A stretch of 22,540 nt of DNA from Acidiferrobacterales bacterium (GTDB lineage: Bacteria > Pseudomonadota > Gammaproteobacteria > Acidiferrobacterales > Sulfurifustaceae): assembly GCA_919902095.1 (NCBI GenBank), contig CAKKQL010000106.1, positions 1 through 22,540 of the forward strand. The letters run 5' to 3'. A model generated the notes under the pieces. The model was not told where the DNA came from, ran no database searches, and was given only the letters and a program-made list of their open reading frames with translations. Each line of letters begins with the position of its first letter. Positions within the stretch are counted from its first letter, which is position 1. Both the position numbers and the translations under genes were made by a program. Positions 1 to 7,684 of the stretch are shown here, in pieces.

Positions 1-153
1 CCGGGCCATCCTTGGCCCGCGGCCCTCGTCTCGATCCCATCGACGTAATACCTGCACAAAACCTGTGAGAATATTTTGCGAATCAATCCAACGGGAACCC
101 GGACGAAATGTTTTGGTCTATACTTGACGTTGACGGTTGGATAAATCGTCTAT

Positions 154-200
154 CCCCGCTCCTCCTCCCTGAGCGGGGCGTCCCGGATCAAGTCCGGGAC
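154..200. repeat. Two adjacent perfect inverted repeats (REP-like)
   Basis: CCCCGCTC (154-161) pairs perfectly with GAGCGGGG (171-178) across a 9-nt loop. GTCCCGGA (180-187) pairs perfectly with TCCGGGAC (193-200) across a 5-nt loop. They are one base apart and precede a third hairpin with a T-run. The second has the look of a REP-type palindromic unit. That they are mobile or dispersed is inference. Confidence 0.55.
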
Positions 201-207
201 ATGTTCG

Positions 208-246
208 GCCCCGGATGCCTCCCCTTGTTTCCGGGGCTTTTTTATT
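208..246 (+). terminator. Intrinsic terminator of an upstream + strand transcript
   Basis: GCCCCGGA (208-215) and TCCGGGGC (230-237) form an 8-bp perfect stem with a 14-nt loop, followed at once by TTTTTT (238-243). No gene within the window lies upstream on this strand, so it probably ends a transcript entering from the left. Confidence 0.6.
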
Positions 247-379
247 CGGCGCTTCCCTGCGCCTCACCCCTCCGCGGCTGACGCCGCTCCGGGGCCGGCC
301 TTCGGCCGTTCGATTTTGCTCCAGACAAAATCGTATGGGCTCCGATGGGTTCGTATTCGCCGTTAATTGATCGTTCAAA

Positions 380-408
380 TTGACCCGTGCCCGGGGCCTT
401 GGTATATA
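380..408 (+). promoter_or_regulatory. Sigma-70-type promoter of the cytochrome c gene
   Basis: TTGACC (380-385) and TATATA (403-408) are separated by 17 bp, close to the -35/-10 consensus. The predicted transcript starts near 415 and leaves a leader of about 70 nt before the ATG at 485. Confidence 0.6.
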
Positions 409-484
409 AGGCGGCCCTAAGCGCTGTCTCAGCGCGCAAATTTCACCATGCCGGCCCCGTCCGGCGTTTTTCCCAGGGGGAAGT

Positions 485-1111
485 ATGAAGAAGATGTGGT
501 CGGTTGCCGCGCACGTGCTCGGCGTGAGTTTCCTCGCAGCAGTGTTGGTTTCGCCGGTGCAGGCCGCATCCGGCAGCCCGGCCAAGGGCCAGGTCAAAGC
601 GGCGGCGTGCGCCGGTTGCCATGGCGTGGACGGCAATGGCGCCGCCGATCCGGTTTGGCCGCGGCTCGCCGGCCAGGATGCCGACTACATCGTCAAGCAA
701 CTGGCCGATTTCAAATCCGGCGCGCGCAAGGACCCGATCATGGCCGGCATGGCCGCGCCGCTTTCGGCGCAGGACATGAAGGACATCGGTGCCTACTATG
801 CGGGCCTCAAGCCCAGGGCCGGCGCCGCGCGCGATGCCGCGCTCGCCAAGGCCGGCGAGAAAATCTACCGCGGCGGCAATGCCAAGATGGGTGTCACGGC
901 GTGCACGAGCTGCCACGGACCCTCGGGGCACGGCATCCCGCCGCGCTATCCGCGCGTGTCGGGGCAGGGCGCGGCCTACACCGCAAAGCAGCTGCTGGCC
1001 TTCAAGACCGGCGCGCGCGCCAACGACGGCGACACCATGACGCGCATCGCCTTTCGCATGTCGGAGCACGAGATCAAGGCAGTCTCGGATTACATGTCGG
1101 GTTTGCACTGA
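485..1111 (+). CDS. Cytochrome c4-like diheme cytochrome c
   Basis: Periplasmic electron carrier of 208 residues. Residues 1-27 are a signal peptide ending in VQA. Two class I cytochrome c domains follow. The first has CAGCH (C42, C45, H46) with candidate axial methionines M86/M89; the second has CTSCH (C140, C143, H144) with M185/M192. Length and tandem layout fit cytochrome c4, which passes electrons to terminal oxidases, but substrate and partner cannot be read from sequence. The ATG at 485 is preceded by AGGGGGAA and gives a complete signal peptide; an ATG at 448 opens a different frame. It stands alone between its own promoter and a strong terminator, so it is probably monocistronic. Confidence 0.9.
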   Translation: MKKMWSVAAHVLGVSFLAAVLVSPVQAASGSPAKGQVKAAACAGCHGVDGNGAADPVWPRLAGQDADYIVKQLADFKSGARKDPIMAGMAAPLSAQDMKDIGAYYAGLKPRAGAARDAALAKAGEKIYRGGNAKMGVTACTSCHGPSGHGIPPRYPRVSGQGAAYTAKQLLAFKTGARANDGDTMTRIAFRMSEHEIKAVSDYMSGLH

Positions 1112-1130
1112 GCGCCCGATACCGACCGTA

Positions 1131-1163
1131 AATAAAACGCCCCGCGATGCGGGGCGTTTTATT
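1131..1163. terminator. Bidirectional intrinsic terminator
   Basis: A 15-bp perfect stem (1131-1145 with 1149-1163) has a 3-nt loop, a G+C core, A's on the left arm and T's on the right continuing to 1166. It can end the cytochrome gene on the + strand and the GGDEF-EAL gene arriving on the - strand, whose stop is at 1279. Confidence 0.85.
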
Positions 1164-1278
1164 TTTCCTGCTCCCATCCCAAAGGCCCGCTCTCGCTGAC
1201 GCGCGTCCGTTGTATCCGGCAGCTTCAGCGGTACTTCCCTGTACGGCCCCCGCCCCCGGCGGAATTGTAGCAGCGGGC

Positions 1279-3258
1279 TTATTGCAGCAACGCCGGTCGG
1301 CCGATGTGGTAACCCTGGGCATGGTCCACACCCATGCGCCTGAGCAGTTCCAGTGTCTCCGCGTTCTCGACGAATTCCGCCGTCACCTCCAGCCCGAGCG
1401 CATGGCCCATGTCGGTCACGGCCGCGACCAGCGCCTGATCGCGCGGGCTCTGGTCGAGGCGCTGCACGAAACTGCCGTCGATCTTGATGGCATCGAGCGG
1501 CACGCTGCGCAGGTGGCTCAGCGAGGTGAAACCGGCGCCGAAATCGTCAAGCGCAAAACGGCAGCCGAGCGTTTTCAGCCGGCGGATGAACTTATCCGCC
1601 AGACCGATATTTTCGAGTGCGCTGGTCTCGGTGATCTCGAATGTCAGGTGCGTCGGGTCGGCACCCGTCTCGCGGATGATGGCCTGGATGGCGTCCGCGA
1701 TGGCGAGGTGGTTGAACTGATAACCCGAGAGATTGACCGACAGATAGAGCTCGCGCCCGCGGCGTTGCTGCGCTACCAGCAGCTCGCAGGCCATGCGCGC
1801 CACGCGCAGATCGATCTCCTCGATCAGACCCGAGCGCTCCGCGGTTTCGAGGAACGCCGCGGGCGCAATCAGGCTGTCATCGTGGTCCACCAGCCGCAGT
1901 AACACTTCGTAGGCCTCGCGTCGGCTGCCGGCGAGCGGGCGGATCGGCTGGTACAGCAGCCGCAGACGGTTGTCCCGGATCGCCTCCTTGAGCCGCGTCT
2001 CCCAGTCCATGGCGACCTGCATCTGCTGGCCGCGCTCGAGGTCCTCAGCGGTGAACACGTGGATGCGGTTGCGCCCGGTCTCCTTGGCGCGATACATGGC
2101 GAGGTCGGCGCGGCTCAACAGGGTTTCGGCATCCTGGCCGTCGTCCGGACAGACGGCAATGCCGATGCTTGCCGAGGTATGCAGCCGGCGGTTCTCGATC
2201 ACGATATCGGCCCCGCTCAGGATGTGCAGCAACCGCTGGGCGACGAACAGCGCGCCCTCGCGCGGCGTTTCCGTCAGCAGCACGCCGAATTCATCCCCGC
2301 CGAGGCGCGCAAGGGTATCGGTTTCGCGCTTGTCATCGGCCAGAAGTTCGGCCAGGCGAGTGAGATAGCGGTCACCGGCGCCATGCCCGAGGGTGTCGTT
2401 GACGTACTTGAACTGGTCGACGTCGACGACCAGCAGGCTGACCGAGCGTTGGTAGCGTACGGCGTGCTGGACCCATTTTTCGAGTTCGGCGCGAAACCGG
2501 CGGCGGTTCATGAGACCGGTGAGCGGATCCAGGTCGGCGAGCTGGATGAGTTGGGAGTGGGTGTGCTCCTGTTCGCTCGCGAACTGGGCGAGGCGTTGCG
2601 ACATGCTGTTAAATGCCTGCGCTACCTGCGCCAGTTCGTCGTGACCCTCGGCCGGAATCTGGTGCCCGAGCTGGCCGGCGGCGAGCGCCGCCGCGCCCTG
2701 CTTGAGATCGTTGACCGCACGCGTGAGATAGTTGCCGTGAAGCAGCGCCAGCAGCGCGCTCACCGCGAGCAGGACGACGCCGATTATCAGACCCTGGCTC
2801 AGGATCGTGCGCCGGGCGCCGCCGATTCCGGCTGCCGAAAAACCGAGCTCGACCTGCCCGTGGGAAGCGCCCTCGACGAGAACCGGCGTACGGGTGTCGA
2901 AGATCTCGTCATCGACGTCGGTATACCCCCGGTCCGCCCGGAACGGGCGCGCAAGCGCCTGTGGCCCGCCGCCCTCGGCCAAGATGCGGCCGTGGCGATC
3001 GGTGATGCGCACATAGACGACGCCGTCCTGCCGTAGCATGTCGGCGACCTGTTGCCGGAGTTCCGCCACATCCAGTGCCAGCACCGCGTTCTTGCTGCTC
3101 AGCGACAGCATCTGGCCGGCGGTCAGCGCCTGTTGCGTGAGCGCGCGCGCCGCGGTCGACACCAGCAAGTTAGAGCCGATCCAGATGAGCAATGCGAGCA
3201 GCACCGCTTCAATCAGCAGAATGCCAAGGACTGCCTTGTAACGCAGTGTCAGAGGCAC
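1279..3258 (-). CDS. Membrane GGDEF-EAL cyclic-di-GMP enzyme with HAMP domain
   Basis: 659-residue inner-membrane signalling protein. Order: TM helix about 9-33, periplasmic sensor about 34-152, second TM about 153-174, HAMP about 175-227, GGDEF about 241-402, EAL about 420-655. The cyclase motif GGDEF (320-324) is intact, with an RETD inhibitory site (311-314). The EAL motif reads EVL (451-453); other phosphodiesterase signatures remain: NLSGYQF, FEITET, DDFGAGFTSL, IKIDGSF, AEFVEN and QGYHIGRP. Either activity is therefore possible and the net direction is unknown. The start is GTG (3258) with no clear Shine-Dalgarno; it lies 5 bp after the stop of the binding-protein gene, which suggests translational coupling. 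The periplasmic loop probably reads that protein's ligand state. Confidence 0.92.
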   Translation of the reverse strand: MPLTLRYKAVLGILLIEAVLLALLIWIGSNLLVSTAARALTQQALTAGQMLSLSSKNAVLALDVAELRQQVADMLRQDGVVYVRITDRHGRILAEGGGPQALARPFRADRGYTDVDDEIFDTRTPVLVEGASHGQVELGFSAAGIGGARRTILSQGLIIGVVLLAVSALLALLHGNYLTRAVNDLKQGAAALAAGQLGHQIPAEGHDELAQVAQAFNSMSQRLAQFASEQEHTHSQLIQLADLDPLTGLMNRRRFRAELEKWVQHAVRYQRSVSLLVVDVDQFKYVNDTLGHGAGDRYLTRLAELLADDKRETDTLARLGGDEFGVLLTETPREGALFVAQRLLHILSGADIVIENRRLHTSASIGIAVCPDDGQDAETLLSRADLAMYRAKETGRNRIHVFTAEDLERGQQMQVAMDWETRLKEAIRDNRLRLLYQPIRPLAGSRREAYEVLLRLVDHDDSLIAPAAFLETAERSGLIEEIDLRVARMACELLVAQQRRGRELYLSVNLSGYQFNHLAIADAIQAIIRETGADPTHLTFEITETSALENIGLADKFIRRLKTLGCRFALDDFGAGFTSLSHLRSVPLDAIKIDGSFVQRLDQSPRDQALVAAVTDMGHALGLEVTAEFVENAETLELLRRMGVDHAQGYHIGRPALLQ

Positions 3259-3263
3259 GTTGT

Positions 3264-4232
3264 TTACCGCGGGACAGCCGGCGATATCGGCTCAACACGC
3301 GCGTTGCCCGTTGCAGGTGTGCCGGCACACAGCCAGGAGGCACTGTCGCTGGCGTAGGATTCCGGCAGCGCGCAAATCTCCGCGCGCAGGCCCGGCACCA
3401 TCTTGCGCACGCCCTCGTATTCTTCGTCTCCGGCGCGGACCAGCTCGTGAAAGCCGAGTGCGGCCAGCAGGCGGCGTCCACGCGCGTCGTTGCCCATGCC
3501 GGTCAAGGTCTGCAGCAGCGCCGCGGTTACTGCCGCCGGCACGCGCGGATGCACGACGAAGGGATGCGGCGGATATTCTTCCGACATCCAGAGCATGCGC
3601 AGTTTCTCCCGCACCTTCGGTTCGAGGCGGTCGAGCGTCTGGCGCGCACCGCCGCCGGCGGCAAACAATCCGTTGGCAACGCCGTAATACACCGAGTCGT
3701 GCGACACCACGAAGCTCGGCACGATGCGTACGTCTTCGGCGCGCAGCCGCGCGCGCGTCAGCAGGCTGGCGGCGAACGCGCTCGGCGCGGGAAAGGCCAG
3801 CGTCTGGCCCTGCAGATCGCGCAGGGTGTGGTAAGGCGAGTCGGCGCGCACCACGAGGATACCGTGCAGCGAGCGACCACTCTCTCTCGCGATCGCGCGG
3901 TAACCGGTGGTCTGGCGGAACACGACGTGTTGGAGCGGATTCAGGTAGGCGACATCGTATTCGCTCTGCATCAGCCGCTGTTCGAAGGTGGGGATGTCGC
4001 GCGCGGTGCGGAACTCGAAGCGGTACCCGGTTTTTTCGTTCAGGTACTGCAATAGCGGCGTCCAGTGCCTGGCGAGGTCCGTTGCCTTGTGCTGCGGCAC
4101 GATGGCGAAGGAATAGATATGTTCGGGCGTGTCTGACCACGCTGGGTGCGAGGCCAGGACGAGCAGGAAACCAGCACCCGCCACGCCGATGCCACGGCGG
4201 ACGGTGGACGGCAGAATTCGCGTAATGGACAC
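3264..4232 (-). CDS. PhnD-type periplasmic substrate-binding protein
   Basis: 322 residues in the phosphate/phosphite/phosphonate binding-protein family. Family landmarks are SFAIVPQHKATDLARHW near 41-57, DVAYLNP near 93-99, GILVVRADSP near 124-133, TLAFPAPSAFAASLL near 144-158 and HDSVYYGVANG near 178-188. Residues 1-33 form a signal peptide ending in AWS. I chose the GTG at 4232 because AAGGAAG lies 8 nt upstream and it gives a clean signal peptide; a longer frame back to 4298 adds 22 residues that fit no signal peptide. The C-terminal region has two cysteines that could pair. No permease or ATPase gene adjoins it, while a GGDEF-EAL gene follows after 5 bp, so a sensing role is more likely than uptake. 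The ligand is unknown. Confidence 0.88.
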   Translation of the reverse strand: MSITRILPSTVRRGIGVAGAGFLLVLASHPAWSDTPEHIYSFAIVPQHKATDLARHWTPLLQYLNEKTGYRFEFRTARDIPTFEQRLMQSEYDVAYLNPLQHVVFRQTTGYRAIARESGRSLHGILVVRADSPYHTLRDLQGQTLAFPAPSAFAASLLTRARLRAEDVRIVPSFVVSHDSVYYGVANGLFAAGGGARQTLDRLEPKVREKLRMLWMSEEYPPHPFVVHPRVPAAVTAALLQTLTGMGNDARGRRLLAALGFHELVRAGDEEYEGVRKMVPGLRAEICALPESYASDSASWLCAGTPATGNARVEPISPAVPR

Positions 4233-4271
4233 TGGCTTCGCTTCCTTGCGGTCGTTGTGCTTACTTCCCCG

Positions 4272-4277
4272 AGTATA
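4272..4277 (-). promoter_or_regulatory. Candidate -10 of the phnD-like/GGDEF-EAL operon
   Basis: On the minus strand this reads TATACT, 40 nt before the GTG start. The -35 region at about 17 bp spacing is poor (GGGTGC) and lies inside an inverted repeat, as expected of a promoter needing an activator or controlled by a repressor. This is a candidate only. Confidence 0.35.
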
Positions 4278-4290
4278 GTGGCCGGAAATG

Positions 4291-4324
4291 CACGGCACCC
4301 GTTTGCGGTGCGACAGGTGCCGTG
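4291..4324. promoter_or_regulatory. Inverted repeat overlapping the operon's -35 region
   Basis: CACGGCACC (4291-4299) and GGTGCCGTG (4316-4324) are perfect 9-bp inverted repeats. An inner GCACC/GGTGC pair is nested within them. The element sits just upstream of the -10 candidate at 4272-4277, a usual place for an operator. The bound factor is unknown. Confidence 0.4.
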
Positions 4325-4395
4325 AAATGACATCTGCCTGCCGTCCCGGGTTTGCACATCCTGCCCAAGGCTATGGGTCCGCCCCGCCAGAAACA

Positions 4396-4430
4396 TTAAA
4401 TATACTTTATATTCAAATACTTAAATATAC
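4396..4430. repeat. AT-rich 10-bp direct repeat upstream of the orphan gene
   Basis: TTAAATATAC occurs at 4396-4405 and again at 4421-4430, a perfect repeat with a 25-bp period. The two copies lie in an almost pure A+T patch within G+C-rich sequence, 83 bp before the ATG at 4513. It could be a promoter with UP-like elements or a pair of protein-binding sites. Confidence 0.5.
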
Positions 4431-4512
4431 AACCACCATGGCATGGCTATTGCTCAATATCTCATACCGTGCGATCTCGCACCCGACGCGGAATGCCAGT
4501 GAGGAGACAGTC

Positions 4513-4749
4513 ATGCTGAGCCACATCGTCAATCTGGTGAAGAGCTACGAGCACGACTACGGCGCGCGGCCGAACGTGGTCTATCTGAACGAAACCCACT
4601 ACGGCTATCTGCGCGAGGAACTGCCGGGTGTGCGCGACCACGACAGCATTGTTGCGATCCTCGGCGTGGACATCGCCCTGAGCAATGTCGCCGTCCGCCC
4701 GCAGGTGGCGACGGTGCGGTTTTCCTCCGAGAACATTCTGGTGAGCTGA
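4513..4749 (+). CDS. Hypothetical 78-residue protein
   Basis: I do not recognise this family. The ATG at 4513 follows GAGGAGA by 5 nt, an excellent ribosome-binding site; longer frames upstream run through the A+T-rich promoter-like patch. The product is soluble with no signal peptide, TM segment or cysteine. An N-terminal amphipathic stretch (LSHIVNLVKSYEHDYGARPN) leads into a tyrosine-rich part (VVYLNETHYGYL) and a hydrophobic centre (SIVAILGVDIALSNVAV). It appears compact, with an alpha then beta composition. A strong terminator 25 bp after the stop supports a real monocistronic gene. Its neighbours are a c-di-GMP sensor operon and hemL, and neither suggests a function. Confidence 0.7.
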   Translation: MLSHIVNLVKSYEHDYGARPNVVYLNETHYGYLREELPGVRDHDSIVAILGVDIALSNVAVRPQVATVRFSSENILVS

Positions 4750-4773
4750 AACGATTGCAGCCCGGGGTGGGTG

Positions 4774-4801
4774 ACGGGCCGGTCGACCGGCCCGTTTTTT
4801 T
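4774..4801 (+). terminator. Intrinsic terminator of the 78-residue gene
   Basis: A 22-bp perfect palindrome (4774-4795) forms a stem of 9 bp or more around TCGA. It continues directly into a T-run ending at 4801. No T-run follows on the opposite strand, so it acts on the + strand only. Confidence 0.88.
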
Positions 4802-4808
4802 CAAGCAA

Positions 4809-4886
4809 GTTTTCAGTGATCAGTTGTCAGTCGGTGAATCTTAGAATCGTATTTTTACTGATAGCTGAAAACTGATAACTGAGAAC
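4809..4886. repeat. TCAGT-type dispersed repeat with imperfect inverted arms
   Basis: GTTTTCAGTGATCAGT (4809-4824) pairs with ACTGATAGCTGAAAAC (4857-4872) at 14 of 16 positions, and further ACTGATAACTGA follows at 4872-4882. AGTGATCAGT and ATCAGTTGTCAG recur exactly near 21261-21290, so this is a repeat family. It lies just beyond the hemL stop and could also fold in that mRNA's 3' end. Confidence 0.65.
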
Positions 4887-4890
4887 CCCG

Positions 4891-6174
4891 CTATAACGTC
4901 GCGAACACCTTTTCCGCCTTGTTCAGCGTCGCGCCGATGTCGGCCGCGGTATGCGCCGCCGAGACAAACCCGGCCTCGTACGCGGACGGTGCGAGATACA
5001 CGCCCGCGCGCAGCATGCCGTGGAAGAATTTCCGGAAGCGCTCGAGGTCGCAGGCCGTGACTTGCGCGAAGCGCGAAATTGCAGGCTCGGCGGAAAAAAA
5101 GAAGCCGAACATGCCGCCGACCGCATGCGTGCTGAGCGGGATGCCGGCGATGCGTGCCCGCTCCCGGAAGCCGTCCATGAGCCGTTGCGATTTGGCGGCC
5201 AGCGCTTCATGGAAGCCGGGTTTGGCGACTTCTTTCAGCGTCGCGATACCGCAGGCCATGGCCACCGGATTGCCGGAGAGCGTGCCGGCATGAAAGATCG
5301 GGCCGTCGGGCGTGAGGCGGTCCATGATCTCGGCGCGCCCGCCGAAGGCGCCGACCGGCATGCCGCCGCCGATGATCTTGCCGAGCGTGGTGAGGTCGGG
5401 CCTGACGCCGTAGAGCGCCTGCGCGCCGCCGAGCGCCACGCGAAAACCGGTCATCACCTCGTCGAAGATGAGCAACGCGCCGTGCTGCGTGCACAGGGCG
5501 CGCAGGCCGTCGAGGAAGCCCGGTACCGGCGGCACGCAGTTCATGTTGCCGGCGACCGGCTCGACGATGACGCAGGCGATTTCCCGGCCATGGGCCCGGA
5601 ACGCCTCCGCGACCTGCTCGAGGTTGTTGTAGTCGAGCGTGAGCGTGAGCTTGGCCAGCGCCGCCGGCACGCCGGGCGAGGACGGCACGCCGAGCGTCAG
5701 TGCGCTCGAGCCCGCCTTCACCAGCAGTGAATCGCCGGAGCCGTGGTAGCAGCCCTCGAACTTGAGGATGCGGTCGCGGCCGGTGTAGCCGCGCGCGAGG
5801 CGAATCGCGCTCATGGTGGCCTCGGTGCCCGAGCTCACCATGCGCACCTTTTCGATCGCGGGCATGAGCGACTTGATGAGTTGCGCCATCTCGGTCTCGA
5901 TCGGCGTCGGCGCGCCGAAGCTCAGGCCCTTGCGCGCGGTTTCCGCCATCGCCGTGAGCACCGCCGGGTGCGCGTGGCCGAGAATGGCAGGGCCCCAGGA
6001 GGCGACGTAATCGATGTATTGCCGGCCGTCGACGTCCCACAAATAAGCACCCTCGCCGCGCTCGAAGAACACCGGGTCGCCGCCCACGCCCTTGAAGGCG
6101 CGCACCGCCGAGTTGACGCCACCGGCGATGTGTCGGCGTGCTTCCTGGAACAGCTTCGAGGACGTGGAGCTCAT
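4891..6174 (-). CDS. hemL: Glutamate-1-semialdehyde 2,1-aminomutase
   Basis: Cytoplasmic PLP enzyme converting glutamate-1-semialdehyde to 5-aminolevulinate, the committed precursor of haem in the C5 pathway. The 427 residues match the usual length. The N-terminus [22 protein letters not shown] is typical. [15 protein letters not shown] (114-128) binds the cofactor phosphate, D238 in FDEVMTGFR contacts the pyridine nitrogen, and K266 in [15 protein letters not shown] is the Schiff-base lysine. The gene is last in a minus-strand block after thiE, with an 87-bp gap. Its Shine-Dalgarno is weak. Haem supply fits the cytochromes and ferrochelatase encoded nearby. Confidence 0.97.
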   Translation of the reverse strand: MSSTSSKLFQEARRHIAGGVNSAVRAFKGVGGDPVFFERGEGAYLWDVDGRQYIDYVASWGPAILGHAHPAVLTAMAETARKGLSFGAPTPIETEMAQLIKSLMPAIEKVRMVSSGTEATMSAIRLARGYTGRDRILKFEGCYHGSGDSLLVKAGSSALTLGVPSSPGVPAALAKLTLTLDYNNLEQVAEAFRAHGREIACVIVEPVAGNMNCVPPVPGFLDGLRALCTQHGALLIFDEVMTGFRVALGGAQALYGVRPDLTTLGKIIGGGMPVGAFGGRAEIMDRLTPDGPIFHAGTLSGNPVAMACGIATLKEVAKPGFHEALAAKSQRLMDGFRERARIAGIPLSTHAVGGMFGFFFSAEPAISRFAQVTACDLERFRKFFHGMLRAGVYLAPSAYEAGFVSAAHTAADIGATLNKAEKVFATL

Positions 6175-6261
6175 GGGATTCGTTGCAAGTCCGTCAGGGG
6201 TGATTCGAACGATGCCTATTCTATACGCAGCACGACCCTTGCGCTGGGTGGCCGGCGGGCC

Positions 6262-6891
6262 TCAGGTTTCCGGAAACAGCCGGGCGTAACGCTTGGCGGC
6301 CGCGCTGACGTCTGGCTGGGCGAATACGCCTTCGATGACCGCCAGCATGTCCGCGCCCGCCTCGATGAGCACGGCGCCATTCTCCGGCGTGATGCCGCCG
6401 ATGGCAACGACCGGGATATGCAGGCGCTGTTTCGCCGCACGCAGCAGGTCAGGCGTGGCGCGCACCGCTTGCGGTTTGGTGCGCGAAGGAAAAAAACTGC
6501 CGAAGGCGACATAGTCCGCCCCGGTGCGCTCGGCCGCCAGCGCGCGTTCGAGTTCGTTGTAGCACGAGACGCCGATAATCTTTTCCGCGCCCAGCCGCCG
6601 CCGCGCCTCGCTTAGCGGCATATCCCCGCGCCCGAGGTGTACGCCGTCGGCGCCGGCCGCCTCGGCCAGCACGACATCGTCATTCACCAGGAACAAGACG
6701 CCGTGCCGGCGGCAGATCGCAGCGAGGTCGAGCGCCTGGCGGACGCGGGACGCGGCGTCGTGGCGCTTGTCGCGATACTGGACCACGCGCGCGCCGCCGG
6801 CGATGGCCGCCTCGACCGCCGGCGCCAGACGCGCGGCATCGAGGTAATGCGTGTCGGCGATGGCGTACAGCCCGTGCAGCCTAGGATTCAT
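6262..6891 (-). CDS. thiE: Thiamine-phosphate synthase
   Basis: Joins 4-amino-2-methyl-5-hydroxymethylpyrimidine diphosphate to the thiazole phosphate to make thiamine monophosphate. The TIM-barrel landmarks are VQYRDKR (37-43), LVNDDVVLAEAAGADGVHLG (68-87), ADYVAFGSFFPSRTK (126-139) and VVAIGGITPEN (161-171). I chose the ATG at 6891, giving the usual 209 residues and the conserved RLHGLYAI beginning; a longer frame to 6927 adds an unlikely Cys/Arg-rich extension inside thiD. The start overlaps the thiD 3' end by 11 bp, so the two are probably translated together and the product acts directly after ThiD. Confidence 0.95.
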   Translation of the reverse strand: MNPRLHGLYAIADTHYLDAARLAPAVEAAIAGGARVVQYRDKRHDAASRVRQALDLAAICRRHGVLFLVNDDVVLAEAAGADGVHLGRGDMPLSEARRRLGAEKIIGVSCYNELERALAAERTGADYVAFGSFFPSRTKPQAVRATPDLLRAAKQRLHIPVVAIGGITPENGAVLIEAGADMLAVIEGVFAQPDVSAAAKRYARLFPET

Positions 6892-7684
6892 CCGGCCCCG
6901 AGCGGCCCCGCAGGCGGTCGGGCACAAGCTGCCCCATGCCGACGCGGTAGCCGTGCCTGAGCGTGTGCCAGGTGTAGCTAAGCGCCTGCGCCACGGCGCT
7001 CACCGGGTCGAGGCCGTGCGCGAGCGCCGCGGCGCAGGCCGAGGCCAGGGTGCAGCCGCTGCCGTGATAGTTTCCGGGCAGGCGCTCGAAGCTGAAACGG
7101 TCGAGCAGGCGGCGGTTGCCGTAGAGGCGGTGCTCGACCTTGGGGGTTGGCTCGTGCGTGCCGGTGAGCAGCACGTAGTCGCAGCCGAGTGCCATCAGCT
7201 CCTGCGCGCAGGCATCGAGCGTGTCGGCGTCGGGCGCGAGCACGCGCGCCTCGGGACTGTTGGGCGTGACGAGCCGCGCGCGCGGCAGCAGCAGCACGCG
7301 CAGCGCCTCGTCGAGCGGTTCGTCGGCCAGGGCATCGCCGCGGCCGGAGACCTGCACCGGGTCGATGATGAGCGGGATGCCGGGATAGTCGTCGAGAATG
7401 CCCGCCACCGCGCCCATGACGGCGCTGCTGCCGAGCATGCCGGTCTTGATGGCGGCGACCGGCATGTCCTCGAGCACCGCGCGCGCCTGAGCGATGACCA
7501 GCTCGGTCTCGACCGTGGCGAACTGTTTGACGCCGACGGTGTCCTGGGCCGTCACTGCGGTCACGACCGTGGCCGGGTGACAGCCGAGCGCGGCGAGCGT
7601 GAGGGCATCGGCCTGGATGCCGGCGCCGCTGGTGGGGTCGGTGCCGCCGAAGACCAGCACCACGGGCGGGGTGCGGGGCGTCAT
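6881..7684 (-). CDS. thiD: Hydroxymethylpyrimidine (phosphate) kinase
   Basis: Ribokinase-fold enzyme phosphorylating HMP and HMP-phosphate to the diphosphate used by ThiE. Length is 267 residues, normal for the single-domain form. Seen: VFGGTDPTSGAGIQADALT near 11-29, AIKTGMLGS near 78-86, IIDPVQVSGRG near 106-116, LVTPNSPEA near 138-146, and the anion-hole motif GSGCTLASA near 208-216. The ATG at 7684 overlaps the hemH stop as ATGA, and its own 3' end overlaps thiE, a sign of co-translation. No TPP-riboswitch-like leader is evident ahead of the block. Confidence 0.95.
   Translation of the reverse strand: MTPRTPPVVLVFGGTDPTSGAGIQADALTLAALGCHPATVVTAVTAQDTVGVKQFATVETELVIAQARAVLEDMPVAAIKTGMLGSSAVMGAVAGILDDYPGIPLIIDPVQVSGRGDALADEPLDEALRVLLLPRARLVTPNSPEARVLAPDADTLDACAQELMALGCDYVLLTGTHEPTPKVEHRLYGNRRLLDRFSFERLPGNYHGSGCTLASACAAALAHGLDPVSAVAQALSYTWHTLRHGYRVGMGQLVPDRLRGRSGPDES

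Larger units (their letters stand above)
1..484. other. Gene-free leader region with tandem hairpins
   Basis: I see no convincing gene here; the open frames are short, mostly antisense, and contain the repeats. The stretch holds several inverted repeats: 2-7/14-19, 154-161/171-178, 180-187/193-200, 208-215/230-237 and 311-318/326-333. The fourth is followed by six T's and is annotated separately as a terminator. The G+C-rich part around 246-335, ending in a CGATTTTG/CAAAATCG stem, resembles dispersed intergenic repeats, but I cannot confirm further copies in this window. The right end carries the promoter of the downstream cytochrome gene. Confidence 0.6.

Noticed and set aside
118..636. 172-codon minus-strand frame covering the left intergenic region
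   Set aside because: It runs through hairpins, the terminator, the promoter and the first third of the cytochrome gene; it has no domain.
4288..4512. Upstream extension of the 78-residue gene
   Set aside because: The added residues would be translated from the inverted repeat and the A+T promoter-like patch; the ATG at 4513 has GAGGAGA just ahead.
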